64,000 bases of DNA, from contig NW_012236521.1 of NCBI RefSeq assembly GCF_000787575.1, forward strand, positions 700,924 through 764,923, in the 5' to 3' direction. Made by a program: the position numbers and the translations under genes. The first letter of the stretch is position 1; each line of letters opens with the position of its first letter. The DNA is from Acytostelium subglobosum LB1. Its lineage: Eukaryota > Evosea > Eumycetozoa > Acytosteliales > Acytosteliaceae. This document shows positions 24,820-36,677 of this stretch, piece after piece. A model generated the notes under the pieces. That model saw only the letters and a program-made list of their open reading frames with translations. It made no database searches and had not been told where the DNA came from.

Positions 24820-24970
24820 TCCATTAGGTTGCTTGATTGACAGATGATTGGCCGCCAATATGTATTATAACAACCCATATATAAACCCTTCCATCCATTC
24901 ATTCATTCATCCTTGATCACTTGTTGACCATGGTCAATGTTGATCACGAGTGTGGTGACCTCGTCCTTGA

Positions 24971-25023
24971 TTCGGCAAAAGCAACGGAAGTGAGTTGCCC
25001 GCAGGTCAACTTCAATTGCCGAA
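24971..25023. repeat. Inverted repeat TTCGGCAA / TTGCCGAA
   Basis: Eight-base perfect arms separated by 37 bases. Confidence 0.4.
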
Positions 25024-25031
25024 CAAACTCA

Positions 25032-25061
25032 CACAAAGCAAAGGTGTGTTCTTGCTTTGTG
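25032..25061. repeat. Inverted repeat CACAAAGCAA / TTGCTTTGTG
   Basis: Ten-base perfect arms with a ten-base loop, immediately downstream of the previous repeat and about 78 bases upstream of the hydrolase ATG. Confidence 0.5.
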
Positions 25062-25138
25062 ACTCATCATTTATAGATAGAGATAAATAGATAAAGATAC
25101 ATATAATATACATATATATATAATACTACATAATAATA

Positions 25139-26422
25139 ATGAGTGACTTAGATATAAATAGTGATGATAATAGTGGAGGCAGAAGATTCGAATGGATGTG
25201 CGACCCACCTTGCGACGAGGGTCATTCAATCGAGTTGTATCGCAATGGATATCACGCTGAACTGGACAGTGGCTCAACATTCTATCAGATATTCGAACCA
25301 CAGACATCAGAGAATGATAACACAGCAGTACAACCTCGACTCATACAGCATCTAGACCACGGTCGACGTCTCAATCGTGACAAGATAGTACTATGCATGC
25401 ATGGCATCTCATGGTGGTCCTTCTCCTATCACAGATCAGTACAGCCACTCGTTCAACAAGGCTACACCGTCATCCTGTTCGGTATGTAATGTCCGGCCTC
25501 GTGCATGCACGCAGTGAGCATTGACACTCACACTCGCCTCCCACTCACTCCCGCGACCGCGACCATCCCCAAAGACTTCTACGGAAGAGGAAGGAGCCAG
25601 ATGAATGACGTGGACGCAGTATGCAACTTGGAGTACTTTTGCAATCAAGCGTATGAGTTGTTGAACTATTTGAATGTGGACAGGGTACATTTGGTTGGAT
25701 ACTCGATGGGTGGCGCAGTAGCCACACGCTTCACAGTGGTGCACTCTGCAAGAGTGGCTCAACTCTGTCTTGTTGGACCTGCCATCGTACCCGTACCCAT
25801 GCCCCTAGTTGCCAAGCTAATGGTTCTCCCGTACATTGGTCGATTCCTATTCAATCTATTTGGAGCAAGAGCAATGGTTGCCAAGTTAGAGTGAGTGTTC
25901 CATCACCTCATTCATTCGCTAGTTCATTCGCTCATTCATTCAATCACCCAATCAATCTAGCACTGAACGATTCAAGTTTGATATTGCACAGCCAGAGAAT
26001 GTTGATCCTTTACTCATTGATGACCTTATTGCCAAGGTTAAATGGCAGATATTGCTCAAGCCATCATTCCTCCCAGCCTTCTACAGTACAATTTATAACA
26101 TACCATTCGCTTACGGTCTACTCCATCTTCTGCCTCTAATCCAAGATGATATACCTGTTGGTGTAGTACTTGTATGTATCCCCAGGCCAACCTACCCATC
26201 ATCCTCAACCTCATTCACTAATTCAATCATTCAATCAATCAATCATAGGGTAAACGTGATGTAGTTGTACCATATGAGTTGGCCAAGTCTTTGATCACAC
26301 ATCATCTGCCACGATCTAGAATGATATCGGTGGACTGTGGACATGCCTTCACAGTGGAGGCACCAGAACAATTCGCCACGAGCATCATCAAACTGTTGGA
26401 CAACAGGTCAGATGATGAGTAA
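25139..26422 (+). CDS. Alpha/beta-hydrolase fold protein
   Basis: Four exons (25139-25481, 25575-25890, 25961-26171, 26249-26422) give 347 residues. The oxyanion-side strand KIVLCMHGISWWSFSY (about 85-100), DFYGRGRS, the nucleophile elbow GYSMGG (about 155-160) and the late histidine in DCGHAF (about 320) make a standard serine hydrolase triad, with the acidic residue probably just after strand 7 (KRDVVVPYE region). A hydrophobic cap lies between. Similar proteins hydrolyse lipids, epoxides or esters; the substrate is unknown. No signal peptide. Introns have TCAATCAATCA tracts before the acceptor. Confidence 0.85.
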
Positions 26423-26499
26423 TTCAACTGGATAATTGTATTAATATTATTATTATTTTTAATTATAAGGTAGTAGTAACGACGAATAGATAGATATTG

Positions 26500-26805
26500 C
26501 TAGTAATAAATTGGATTGTATAGTGGATATGATATTAATGTGTTCTGACTGTAGAACTGACTTCCATGTTGTCTTGCCGCTTTTGAATTGCCAAAGAATG
26601 GTCCAGTGATATCACCAACACCTGATAAATGATTTGATGATTGAGATGATGATATTGAATTGTAGTTGGAACTCGATTGTCCACTAGAATTTGATAATAT
26701 AATACTTCCAAATGGATTACCAATATTACTTAAAGAGTCTAAGTTCCATGTTAGTATTAATATTCATTCTTGTCCCAGTCGTATATACTTACTGATCAAT
26801 GTCAT
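26500..26805 (-). CDS. Small Ser/Asn-rich protein resembling the dictyostelid hssA/2C family
   Basis: Two exons (26805-26793 and 26738-26500) encode 83 residues: a 13-base first exon (MTLI plus one base), a 54-base intron with GTAAGT donor and TTAG acceptor, then SLSNIGNPFGSIILSNSSG and on to LYNPIYY before a TAG. The MT-hydrophobic start, the intron after four codons and the following S-x-S-NIGNP stretch recall the hssA/2C/7E family, whose short proteins rise during multicellular development. The Gly/Cys-rich tail of classic members is missing, so the assignment is tentative. Both exons keep frame and codon use is normal for AT-rich local genes. The hydrolase gene ends 78 bases away, convergent. 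Confidence 0.55.
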
Positions 26806-27801
26806 TGGTTATATGGATTAATTAGGAATATGGAATTTGAAATGGAATTGGAAATTGATATTATGAAGAGGAAGAATGAATATATTGATTGATTAATAGA
26901 ACAATCAAGGATGAGGATGATGATGATGATGATGTACGCATTGATTCATTCATTCATTCATTCATACATTCATAGCCTATTAATAACCAGTAACTTACTT
27001 GATGAGAGAGATCCAACAACACTCCATCATCTAATTGATAACAATGGTTTGCAATTGATGATGGTGGTAGTGGGTAGAGGGTGAGTGTGAAGATGGATAC
27101 TTGTCCACAACTTACAAGTTGTCTTTTTACCACCATCACATATATCCTCAAAGCCACTTACTTACTTACTCTGGCTCTATCAATCTCTTTACTTGTTTTG
27201 TCGACAATGCTCAAGATAAATATAGATGGAATGGATGATGATAAGAGAGATACAAATGAATCAATATCAAGTTAATAGTAATCAATGTATGATGGATTCA
27301 ATTTGAATTGAGAGAATCTCTATCCACCATCATTGATTGATATCTTTGATATTAATGATCCTTATTATTGTTATGATTATTAATTATTATTATCTGTTAT
27401 AGTAGTACACAGGATGTGTCTCTTACTTGAGTTGTTTGATGATCAACTTTGAATTTGAAGCAGAAAGTCAATAAAGTGAATGATTGTGTGTTAGTTCATA
27501 ACATTGTTGTACCTGTACAGATAATATATACATATATAGAGTGTGAGATAGATAGATATTGTTAAGGAAAAGAGAGAAGATCAGATACTCCTTCTCATTG
27601 TAAATACCAAGATATACTTGACATTATTATTCACACTATAATTAAGAACAACATCCATTACACTCAAGCAATCAGTCAATCAGTCAATCAGTCATCATCT
27701 ATCTAGCATCAACAACAACAATAACAACAATAACAGACAACAAAGAACATCAATATCAAACAAACACTTTAGAAAGAGCGCAGAAGAAGAAGCAATACAT
27801 A
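26806..27801. other. Intergenic, 1 kb, AT-rich
   Basis: Divergent region between the small hssA-like gene and the RanBPM-like gene. It holds CATT/TCAT repeats at 26940-26970, GATA and ATT runs, and TCAG repeats near 27670-27695. Short frames on both strands have no support. No gene recognised. Confidence 0.45.
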
Positions 27802-29374
27802 ATGTCAACACATTCAAAGGATGTGTCAATGGTCGATTCATTGATGACCGATGATGATGATCAACAGCGTAATACATGTGCCGCTTACTATGGTCCTTTT
27901 ATGCACTTACTTGAACTGCCCACAAGTTGGAGTCCAAAGGAGAAGGAGAAGTCTACACATCTCGAGCTGAACAGCAGTCTACTGCGCGTCACCTATCGTC
28001 CCACGAGCAAGGATGGCAATGAAGCGGGACTTGTGCGATCGAACCGGCCCATCCCCTCTGCATGTGGCATCTTCTATTTCGAGACCAAAGTCATTAGCAA
28101 GGGCAAAGATGGATACATAGGCATTGGAGTATGTCCACAGAACATGTTACTATCAAGGCTTCCAGGTTGGGAGAAGAACTCTTATGGGTAAGATGAGCCA
28201 AGATGGACATTGGCGCGACACGACACACTCACTAACAGACGCACGCACTGACCCGATGACTTAGATATCATGGGGACGATGGCAACTTATTCAAGGGCGC
28301 AGGCGCAGGCAAGGCATATGGACCAACATACACGACCAACGATATAGTTGGATGCTGCGTCAACTTTATCAACAACACTATATTCTTTACAAAGAATGGA
28401 GTGCCTCTGGCAGAGGCAGCAAACGATATCAAGGGCCTGACATTATATCCGTGCGTTGGACTGCGCACATCGGGCGAATCAATCGAGGTCAACTTTGGTC
28501 AGAAGCCCTTCGTCTTTGAGATTAGCCAAGTGTTCAAAGAGGAGAAGCTAAAGATATTCAAGAGCCTTCAGGCGACGCCCACCATCAACGAGGAGATGAC
28601 CTCATCTCAGCTCGTACTAGGCTATCTCATGCATCATGGCTATCCCGAGACCGTCAAGCTCTTTGCCAAGGCCACAGGTACCAACGACAACAACCTTGAC
28701 CTACAACTAGATGATATAAAGAACAGGCAGAGTAAGGATCATTCAATCATCCGATCAATCAATCAAACATGTACTTACCCTCAATGACAATCAATCAATC
28801 AATGAACATATAGGGATATCAGAACTATTACTCAAAGGCGATATTGACAAGGTGACGGCAGAGTTGAATAGATTGTATCCAGACTTTTTGAATAAGAGGC
28901 GGGATATACTCTTTAAACTACATTGCCAGAAGTTTATAGAGATGATCAAGTCGGAGCCAATCGAGGACACGATGGCATTCGGCCAGAAGGAGTTGTACAG
29001 GTTCGCTCAGGAGTCGGAGGAGTATGAAAGCAGTCTGAGGGAAGTGTTCTCTCTCATCGCCTACCAGGATCCCTACACCAGTCCCGTGTCGCATCTGCTG
29101 CACATCGAACGAAGAGAACCAATTGTAAACGATCTAAACTGTGCCCTACTAGGTAAGTGTGGATCGTGATTGTGATGATGGACCTTACCCTTGGCCTCGT
29201 ACTAACAATGCTCTCCCCAACCCATCAGTCCATTGTAATAAGCCCTCAACACCTGTCTTGGAGAAGATAGTCAGACAGGTAAAGGTTGTCGTCAACGAAG
29301 TCATTGTGAACAATGCTGGCCCACCTGCTGTATTCATGAACCTCAATGAGTTCATTGAGCAAGAGGATTCATAG
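27802..29374 (+). CDS. RanBPM (RanBP9/10-like) CTLH-complex protein
   Basis: Four exons (27802-28187, 28265-28731, 28814-29152, 29229-29374) give 445 residues. A SPRY domain (about 65-225) includes GIFYFETKV, GYIGIGVCPQN, YGYHGDDGNLFKG and ITFFTKNG-like strands (NNTIFFTKNGVPL). LisH (SSQLVLGYLMHHGYPETVKLF, split here as LVLGYLMHHGYPETV) leads into CTLH and a CRA region (RISELLLKGDIDKV through FIEQEDS). That order is specific to RanBPM, a scaffold subunit of the CTLH/GID ubiquitin ligase. The family is conserved in amoebae, plants and animals. The introns fall between domains or within loops, and all phases agree. Confidence 0.93.
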
Positions 29375-29719
29375 TTCATTCATTCATTCATTCATTGCAA
29401 GATTGGAATGGAGTGGAATGGTTCTATCTCAGAATGACTTTTATGACGATCATCGACCACATACCCAAGACTTGACTTGGATGATCAATCCATGTCCACT
29501 CGCCTCTCCTCCCTCGTCTCCACTCTCGCGACCAGCCCATTGTTGTCAATTTAAAAAGTTGAACTTCCCTTCAAATTAATCAACCCACGATCGCACACGA
29601 CTTCACCAGGGTTCACCATGATCGATGCATTATTTGAATTAGTTTAGTTTTAGTTTATTACTTCATATTGATATATACATATAAGTTATATATATATATT
29701 GTAAGAGAGAGAGAGAGAG
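29375..29719. other. Intergenic, 0.35 kb
   Basis: Between two plus-strand genes. Starts with a CATT run, ends in an AT-rich stretch and a GA repeat (29704-29719) directly before the next ATG. No gene seen. Confidence 0.5.
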
Positions 29720-32700
29720 ATGCAAAGGGGAGCATCAGGCCTATTCAAGGCCGCTAATAAAGATACTATAAAGATACAGTATCAGATAAAGATTGGTAAA
29801 CTTGAAGGTTTGCCAAAGACAACAACAGGAAGTGTATTTGTATCATGGAAGAGAGGCAAGAAGAGTGAGAACCATGGCGATTCAAACAAGATCCCAGTGA
29901 GCAACGGTTCGGCAGTCTTTGATCAAAGCTTCACATTGGATGCCTCGCTAGTCAAAGACAAGAAGGGAGTCTATCAATCAAAGAAGATCAAGTTCACTGT
30001 GTCTGAGGTATGTTTGATTGATTGATTGATGAGTACTTTCAATCACTCACTAATGCTCAATCAATCAATCAAATGAATTATAGGAGAAGGAAGAGAAGAA
30101 GGGAAAGAAGCATGTGTCTAGCATAAGCTCATTCGAGGTGGACTTGGCTCATTATGCTGAAGCCAAGACTGAGCGATCAAAGCCTTTCCCCATCAATGAG
30201 AAGTCAAAGTCATCACCAATGTTGACTGTAAGTACCAGAGAGTGATGACTTGATACCAGGCAGGTCCAACAACTCACTCACTCAATCATGAACTTTAGAT
30301 ATCATTCCAAGCTACATTACTTAAGATGAATGGCAAGACTGTTGTCAAGGCCAACGATCCAAACCATAAGGAGATCCTTGAACAACTTGGCAAGAAGGCT
30401 GTACAATTGGATGGACAGGAGTACTTCCTCCAAACAGAGACTGATCACAGTGATCCCGATGAGACCGACCTCAATCCAACAAGTGAACATGACTCTGATG
30501 TATGTGCTCCAATGTTATCGACAGGTACTAGCTAGGTAACACGACTAACCATTAATATAATGTAGGGAGAGGAGGAGGTCAGCTTTGAAGAGGACACTGT
30601 TACATCCACATCAGGAGTATCGACGCTTAAGCCATCAGATGCTGCTACTCTGAGCAGGAGGGAGAGCAATCTGTCTTCGTCGGATAGTGCTGGTTCATTG
30701 ACGCCCAGACAATCCATTCCAGCAACTCCAGCCACCAGCACAACCACCACGACCACAGCTGCGACCGCACCATCACCATCACCAATACCAATAATCACAA
30801 CAACAACAATAACACCAATTGCCACACCAACCAAGGAGTCAAAGGGCGACGTCTCTGCTGACGCCAAACTCAAGAAGTACAAGAAGAAGGTCAAGTCACT
30901 AAAGGGTGACCTCGCAAAGGTGACCAAGGAACGCGATGACAAGGTGGAGGAGCTCAAGAAGGCCGCTGCAGTCAAACCTCAGCCACAACAGCAGCAACCA
31001 GACAACAGCAAGGAGATAGAGCAGCTCCACATGCAGATCGACAGGCTCGAGAAGGACAAGAAGGCCGTCGAAGATAACTTGGAGATGGAGAAGAATCAGA
31101 ATGCCAAGGGCATGAACGATCTGACCATGCTGCAGGAACAGATTCTCACCCTCAAGTCTAATGTTGAACGCGAGCAGGGCGAGAAGAAGACACTCGAGTC
31201 ACGTGTACATGAGCTGGAGACTGCCGCGGAGCAAGCCACAGCACAACACGATGCGGCCAAGCAACAGCATGATGACGAGGCCAAGGCTGCCATTTCAAAA
31301 CTCGAGGAGGAACTCACCGCCGCCAAACAGAGCGCCGATCGTCTGCAAGATGAGGGCAGGAGCACTTTCTTGCTACTGGAAGAGGAGAGACTCAAGTCCA
31401 ACGCGCTCTCTGGCGAGGTCACCCGTCAGAACCAGGACATCAGCAACTTTGAGGAGCAGATCAAGCATCTGGAGAAACAGCTTCTCGTCAATGCTGAGGA
31501 GGTCGGCAAGTTCAACTCGCAGGAGGCTGACTACCTGGCATTGCGCGACAAGGTCAAGGACATTGAGGTCGAGCGCCAGCAGTCAGTGGACCAATGCGAG
31601 TCGCTCAAGAAGGAGGTGAACGACCTCACCGAGAAGCTCAGCGAGCTCAACGATACACAGGCCCGACGACAAACAGAGACCAACGCCGCTGAGGATGAGG
31701 TCGAGTTGCTCAATCAAAGGCTGGAGGTGCAGAAGGATGAGATCGCCAAGTTGGCCACCGAACATGCCAACCGCGAGAAGGAGCTGCAGAGCCAGATCGA
31801 CGAGCTCAGCACCAAGTCGGCTAACGAACAAAGCGAGGCAGAGAGCAGGCACAAGGAGGAGCTTACTGAGATGAGCGAACAGAACAGGAAGCTAAAGAAT
31901 GAGAATGAGGAGATGGAGAAGTCAATCGAGACCCTCAACATGAAGCTGAACAATGCGTCAAGCGAGCAGACTGGCGAGTTGAGTGAGCTCAACGAGAGGA
32001 TTGAGGTCCTGACCGAGGAGCTCGAGACCTCCAAGCGACAAAAGGACAAGTACTTTGAGGAGCTCAACACCATCAAGGACAAGAACGACGAGCTCGAGGT
32101 CGACTATGCCACGCTCAAGGAGGACCTGGAGCGCAGGAAGCAGCAGGATCTCCAGAGTGACAAGGACCAGACCATCGAGGACCAGGCAGCCAGGATCCAG
32201 GAGCTCAAGAAGAAGGTGGAGCTGCTGCAGCAAGAGACCGTCATCTACAAGGAGGAGATTGATGGATTCAAGGAGCAGATCGAGGACTACAAGAAGGACA
32301 CGTCAAAGAAGGAGGAGGTCGTGCATGACTATCAATCATTGATGGAGCAACTGCAAAAGAATGTGGATGCACTCACCATCGAGAGGGATGCCACCGAGGA
32401 GAAGTTAAGCCAAGCCACCGACACCATCGCCAGTCTGGAGGAGCAGTTGGAGGCCGCCAACGACAAGAGCGAGAAGCATCACGACAGCGACAGCGATGAG
32501 GAGGACGTCGAGGAGCTCAAGGCCAAGATCGACAAGTACAAGGAGAAGATCAGAGATCTGAAGGAGGAGCTCGAGTCCAAGGATGACGAGCATATCGAGG
32601 AAAAGGTCAAACTGGAGGAGTCTGTTCAATCACTTGAGCAAGAAAACAAGGATCTCAGTGAGAAGCTACAAGCTGCAACTGCCGCTGCTGCAACGGCCAC

Positions 32701-34228
32701 GGCTGCTGCTGCTGCTGCTGCCGCTGTAGTCGCGCCAACATCACCAGTGATCAACACGGGCGAGTTGGACAACCTTAAGGAGCAAGTCAAGATACTAAAG
32801 AATGAGAGAGACAGCGAGCGCAAGAGCAACATCGATTTGAAGGAGCAGATCGACACTGTTGGCCATAAGTACAGCGAGTTGATCAAGGACTCTGACCAGT
32901 TGAAGCAGCAACTGCAGCAGGCCAAGGCAGAGGCCGCAGAGGCTGTGGCAGCAGCGTCTTCGGTTGCTGTGGCCGCCACAGTGACACCATCATCACCCAA
33001 GCTCAATGGCGTCGACGACAGCACTCGCAAGGATTTGGAGGATTTGAGGAACATTGAGAGTTGCATCTACTGGCCCGAGCTGGACTTTGATCGCAACAAT
33101 GTACCATACTGTGGTGCCAGTGTCTGGCAAATGATCGACTCGATCGGTGGCGTGTCCAACGTTGACAATCATAAGATGCTCTCTAAGATTGTCCATGCAC
33201 TGGAGAAGTCATTCCTGAGGTCAGGCAGCGATTGCAAGGTCATCTGTTATTGGTTCTCAACAGTAGTGCACATACTTCAAAAGCTACACCAGAATGCGTT
33301 GTGTCCACAATCAGCCGATCCAACCATCTCTGGCATTGAGATCTATGTATCATCATTCGCAGCTCCCTCCACAGAGTCAGGAGGCTCATTCGTCAGGGAT
33401 CTTCAATCGCTTGTACTCAACATCTATGGCAAGCTGATATCAATTATCGAGTCTGTATGTATATGCATTGATCGATGGCCTGGCCTGTCGTTCCAAACAA
33501 TTACTAATCACTTCTACTACTTCCAGAAAATCGAGAAGATATTGATACCATCGATCTTTAGTCCAGACAGCATCATCTTGGATCAGAAGTCATTGCACAA
33601 GACAACAATGGGAACAACCAAATCCAACGCCATCACCATCAACAACCTGTTTATGATCCTGGATTCAATTCTCTTCTTCTTGGATGAGGGCAAGGTATGC
33701 CAGAAGCTCTCCAACCAACTCCTAAAGTATGTGTACAATTTAACGACCCAACCATTGCTGGCTCGAGCCCGAATGACTGAATGACTGACCTAACTCCGAT
33801 GACACCTCAGCCAAACATTCTACTTTATCAACGCACAGATCACCAATCACTTCTTGCAGACACAAAGTGTTTGTAGAGCGACGATGGGATTCAAGGTTAA
33901 GATGGGCGTGTCACGTCTAAAGGAGTGGTGCTCGCAGACCAGCTTCAAGACTGTCAGTGAACAGCTAGACTCTTCATTGGAGGTGTCCAACCTGTTTGTC
34001 ATTGACAAGGCCGTGTTTGTGGACATTGAGGCCATCAAGCCTATCTTCCAACGCCTCAACCTGGCACAGATCAAGAAGTTGCTCGAGTCGTTCGAGCCAG
34101 ACGACTTGTCTCCCGACCCCCTGCCTTCGCAGCTGCAGAAAGCAATGAACGGCTACGTATGGAAACAACAAGCCGAGTCCAGCAACCTTCCGCTTCTCAT
34201 CGACCCATCGAAGAAACTAAAGGCGTAA
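29720..34228 (+). CDS. NT-C2 / coiled-coil / DIL (dilute) domain protein
   Basis: Six exons (29720-30007, 30084-30227, 30299-30499, 30566-33454, 33527-33726, 33811-34228) give 1379 residues. Residues 1-175 read as an N-terminal C2 (NT-C2) domain: KIQYQIKIGKLEGLP, GSVFVSWKRG and ISFQATLLKMNG. A T/P-rich linker follows, then about 700 residues of heptad-rich coiled coil (about 280-990) broken by two Ala runs. The C-terminal 360 residues form a DIL domain, with EKSFLRSG, ICYWFSTVVHILQKLH and FVRDLQSLVLNIYGKL. DIL is the cargo-binding module of class V myosins, but there is no motor head here. NT-C2 plus coiled coil suggests a membrane tether or trafficking scaffold. The fifth intron (33455-33526) has no stop and keeps frame. 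Confidence 0.88.
30008..30083 (+). repeat. Intron with self-complementary tetramer tracts
   Basis: After the GTATGT donor the intron carries TTGATTGATTGATTGA, and before the acceptor it carries TCAATCAATCAATCAA. These are exact 16-base reverse complements and could pair to bring the splice sites together. Confidence 0.8.
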
Positions 34229-34664
34229 CCCAAACACACACATAATACACTACATACATTACATAACATTATCACAACAACAGGCCCTGCAAGGTGGGTA
34301 CCGCCAAGAGGTGCTAGTTTGTGATGATCAAAAAACCCCCCGATTGTCCTTTTGTTGGGCAACACAACAACATCAATCTACTTTTATGGGCATGCGACCC
34401 TTCCACACACTCCACTCAGTTCTGATCATCGATTTAAACCCGAGTTGATTTTGATTGACTAATCATACTTCTTTGCTTGATTTGGCGTTCTATTATCCCA
34501 ATACTTTGCTCCATATTGGGTTGAGTGTCACACTTGATTGACCAATGTCTTGGTTAGCCTTGTTTTATACTTATGAGCCACATTCATGTGTAGCTGCATT
34601 CATTCACTCCATCACCACTATCTCTTCAACCAAACATAGAGATAATCAAACAATCAGATAGAAT
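34229..34664. other. Intergenic, 0.44 kb
   Basis: Between two plus-strand genes. Mixed composition with a run of six A and six C at about 34331-34342. No gene or strong repeat recognised. Confidence 0.5.
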
Positions 34665-36656
34665 ATGGAACCTATAACAACAGCCAACCAACAAGTTGTT
34701 GAGACACCTTCAAGTGGTCATGCTGGTGCCACACCTGTTACCAACCAAGCCAAGCCAAAGATGAACAATGGAGTGTTGGCTAAGGAGCTGGAAATAGAGC
34801 GTGTTAGGAATAGATTCATCTCGCACGAGGTTAAAAAGATGGATCGCAATCAATCAAGAATCAATGCGCCACAGCGTTCAACCTCGGATACCGAGTCCGA
34901 GTCTGACTCTGAGTTCTTCTTGAAGAAGCCAACGAACTCGACCACAACAACACACTACCATATAAGACCAACTGTTCGAGTATCTGACAACAACAATACC
35001 AAGATTGGAACCACTCAGGTTGCTCAACCTCAACTACAAGCTCAAGTGACCAAGCCTGTCGTTGCCACACCAGTTGCCACTGGCAGGGGTACTACAGCAT
35101 CCCTTCCCAGAGAGGCTGGACTTTACGCTCTTAGGCCATCCCTCCTGAGCAGTGAATCTACTGGTGCCAGCTATAGAGGATTCTTCAACTTGATGGTTCT
35201 TCTCCTAGTATGTTAATCCATCATCCACTCGACCCATTAACAAACCAACTAACATTCATCCCAACCTAGATACTTACAAGCTTCAGACTGGTGATACTCA
35301 ATCATCTGACATATGGCATCAGGATAGACCTTGGATTGCTACAGATATCGGAATGGCATAGATGGCCAGGCTTAGTCATTGCACTAAGTAAGTGATGATT
35401 GAGTTGTGATTAGTGTCCAGGATACCCGCTAACATGAGGCACACACGCATATACACAGGTATGAACATCTATATACTGTTGGCATACTTTGTGGAGAAGG
35501 GCGCAGCCAATAAGATGCTACCACCTTCCTTCTTTGTGATGATGAGGATCATCAATTGCACCGGATTGATCACTATTCCAACTGCATCAATAGTATACCT
35601 GACACCAAATCCAGTGTCTGGCATCATTGTGATGATTACCGTCTGCATACTAAGCATGAAGATAGTATCCTATCACTATGAGAACAACAAACAACGACAT
35701 TTGCATCCAGACAACAAGAAGTTCGATGGTGTCACCGATCCCGAGCAATACCCAAACAACATCACTCTAACAAGTAAGTTGTCGAGACTTGATCGATGTG
35801 TATGTCTGGCACCAAACACTAACAAACTACCTCCTTTACGCAGACATCTACTGGTACATGTTCGTACCAACATTGGTCTATCAGCTAAGCTACCCAAGAT
35901 CGCCACGCATCAGAAAGCTGTTTATGTTGAGGAGAATCATTGAGGCTGTATTCTTGTCTGCACTAATCTTCTGGATGGTCGAGCAGTACATGGTGCCACT
36001 GGTGGAGAACAGTGTCAAGCCAATGGAGCAGTATGACTTTGTCCGAATTGTCGAGCGAGTTATGAAACTCTCGGTATGTTGTTGAAGCCCGTCCTACTGA
36101 TTGGTCGACCAACTGCTGACTCAATCAATCACATCCACTACATTAGCTTCCCAATTTATACGTATGGCTGCTGGGCTTCTACGTGTTCTTCCATCTCTAT
36201 CTTAACATTTGCGCAGAGTTGACGAGGTTTGGAGACCGCGAGTTCTACAGGGACTGGTGGAACAGCACTGGTTTGGACTACTTCTGGCGCACTTGGAACA
36301 TGCCAGTGCATCACTGGATGGTGGTGATCATCTACACACCAATGCGCAGAAGGGGCTGGTCCAAGCACTGGGGCTACTTCATGTGCTTCTTTGTGTCGGC
36401 CGTCTTCCATGAGCTGGTCATCAGTGTGCCCTTCCAGACGATCAAGTTGTGGGGCTTCCTGGGCATTGCCAGCCAGATGATCCTTATCGTGTTGACCAAG
36501 AACTTGATGAATGGCAAGACCATTGGCAACGTCGTCTTTTGGTTCAGCATCGTGTTGGGTCAGCCCTTGATCGTCCTACTCTACTATCGCAACTTCATCG
36601 TCGAGCATCCACATCTCTATCCAAAGATCAGTGGCGTGCTCTCCGAATCCAACTAA
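34665..36656 (+). CDS. dgat1: Diacylglycerol O-acyltransferase 1 (MBOAT family)
   Basis: Five exons (34665-35207, 35270-35387, 35459-35773, 35844-36073, 36147-36656) give 571 residues. The first 165 residues are hydrophilic, with a DTESESDSEFFLKKP stretch. About nine membrane helices follow. Diagnostic DGAT1/ACAT motifs are the entry RGFFNLMVLLL, YWYMFVPTLVYQLSYPR, FYRDWWNST and the catalytic histidine in FVSAVFHELVIS; NMPVHHW lies between the last two. The enzyme sits in the endoplasmic reticulum and makes triacylglycerol from diacylglycerol and acyl-CoA for lipid droplets. FYRDWWN distinguishes the DGAT1 group from sterol acyltransferases (FYxDWWN in place of HSF-type motifs). The long N-tail is a regulatory region in other species. 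Confidence 0.93.
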
Positions 36657-36677
36657 ACTAAACTAAAGTAAAGTAAA

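Larger units (their letters stand above)
24820..25138. other. Intergenic with two nested-scale inverted repeats
   Basis: A 319-base gap between two plus-strand genes. It contains two perfect inverted repeats (24971-25023 and 25032-25061) back to back, followed by a GATA-rich leader. No gene seen. Confidence 0.5.

Noticed and set aside
30532-33196. Many long antisense frames opposite the coiled-coil gene
   Set aside because: They are mirror effects of GAG/AAG-rich coding sequence; the sense frame has clear domains.
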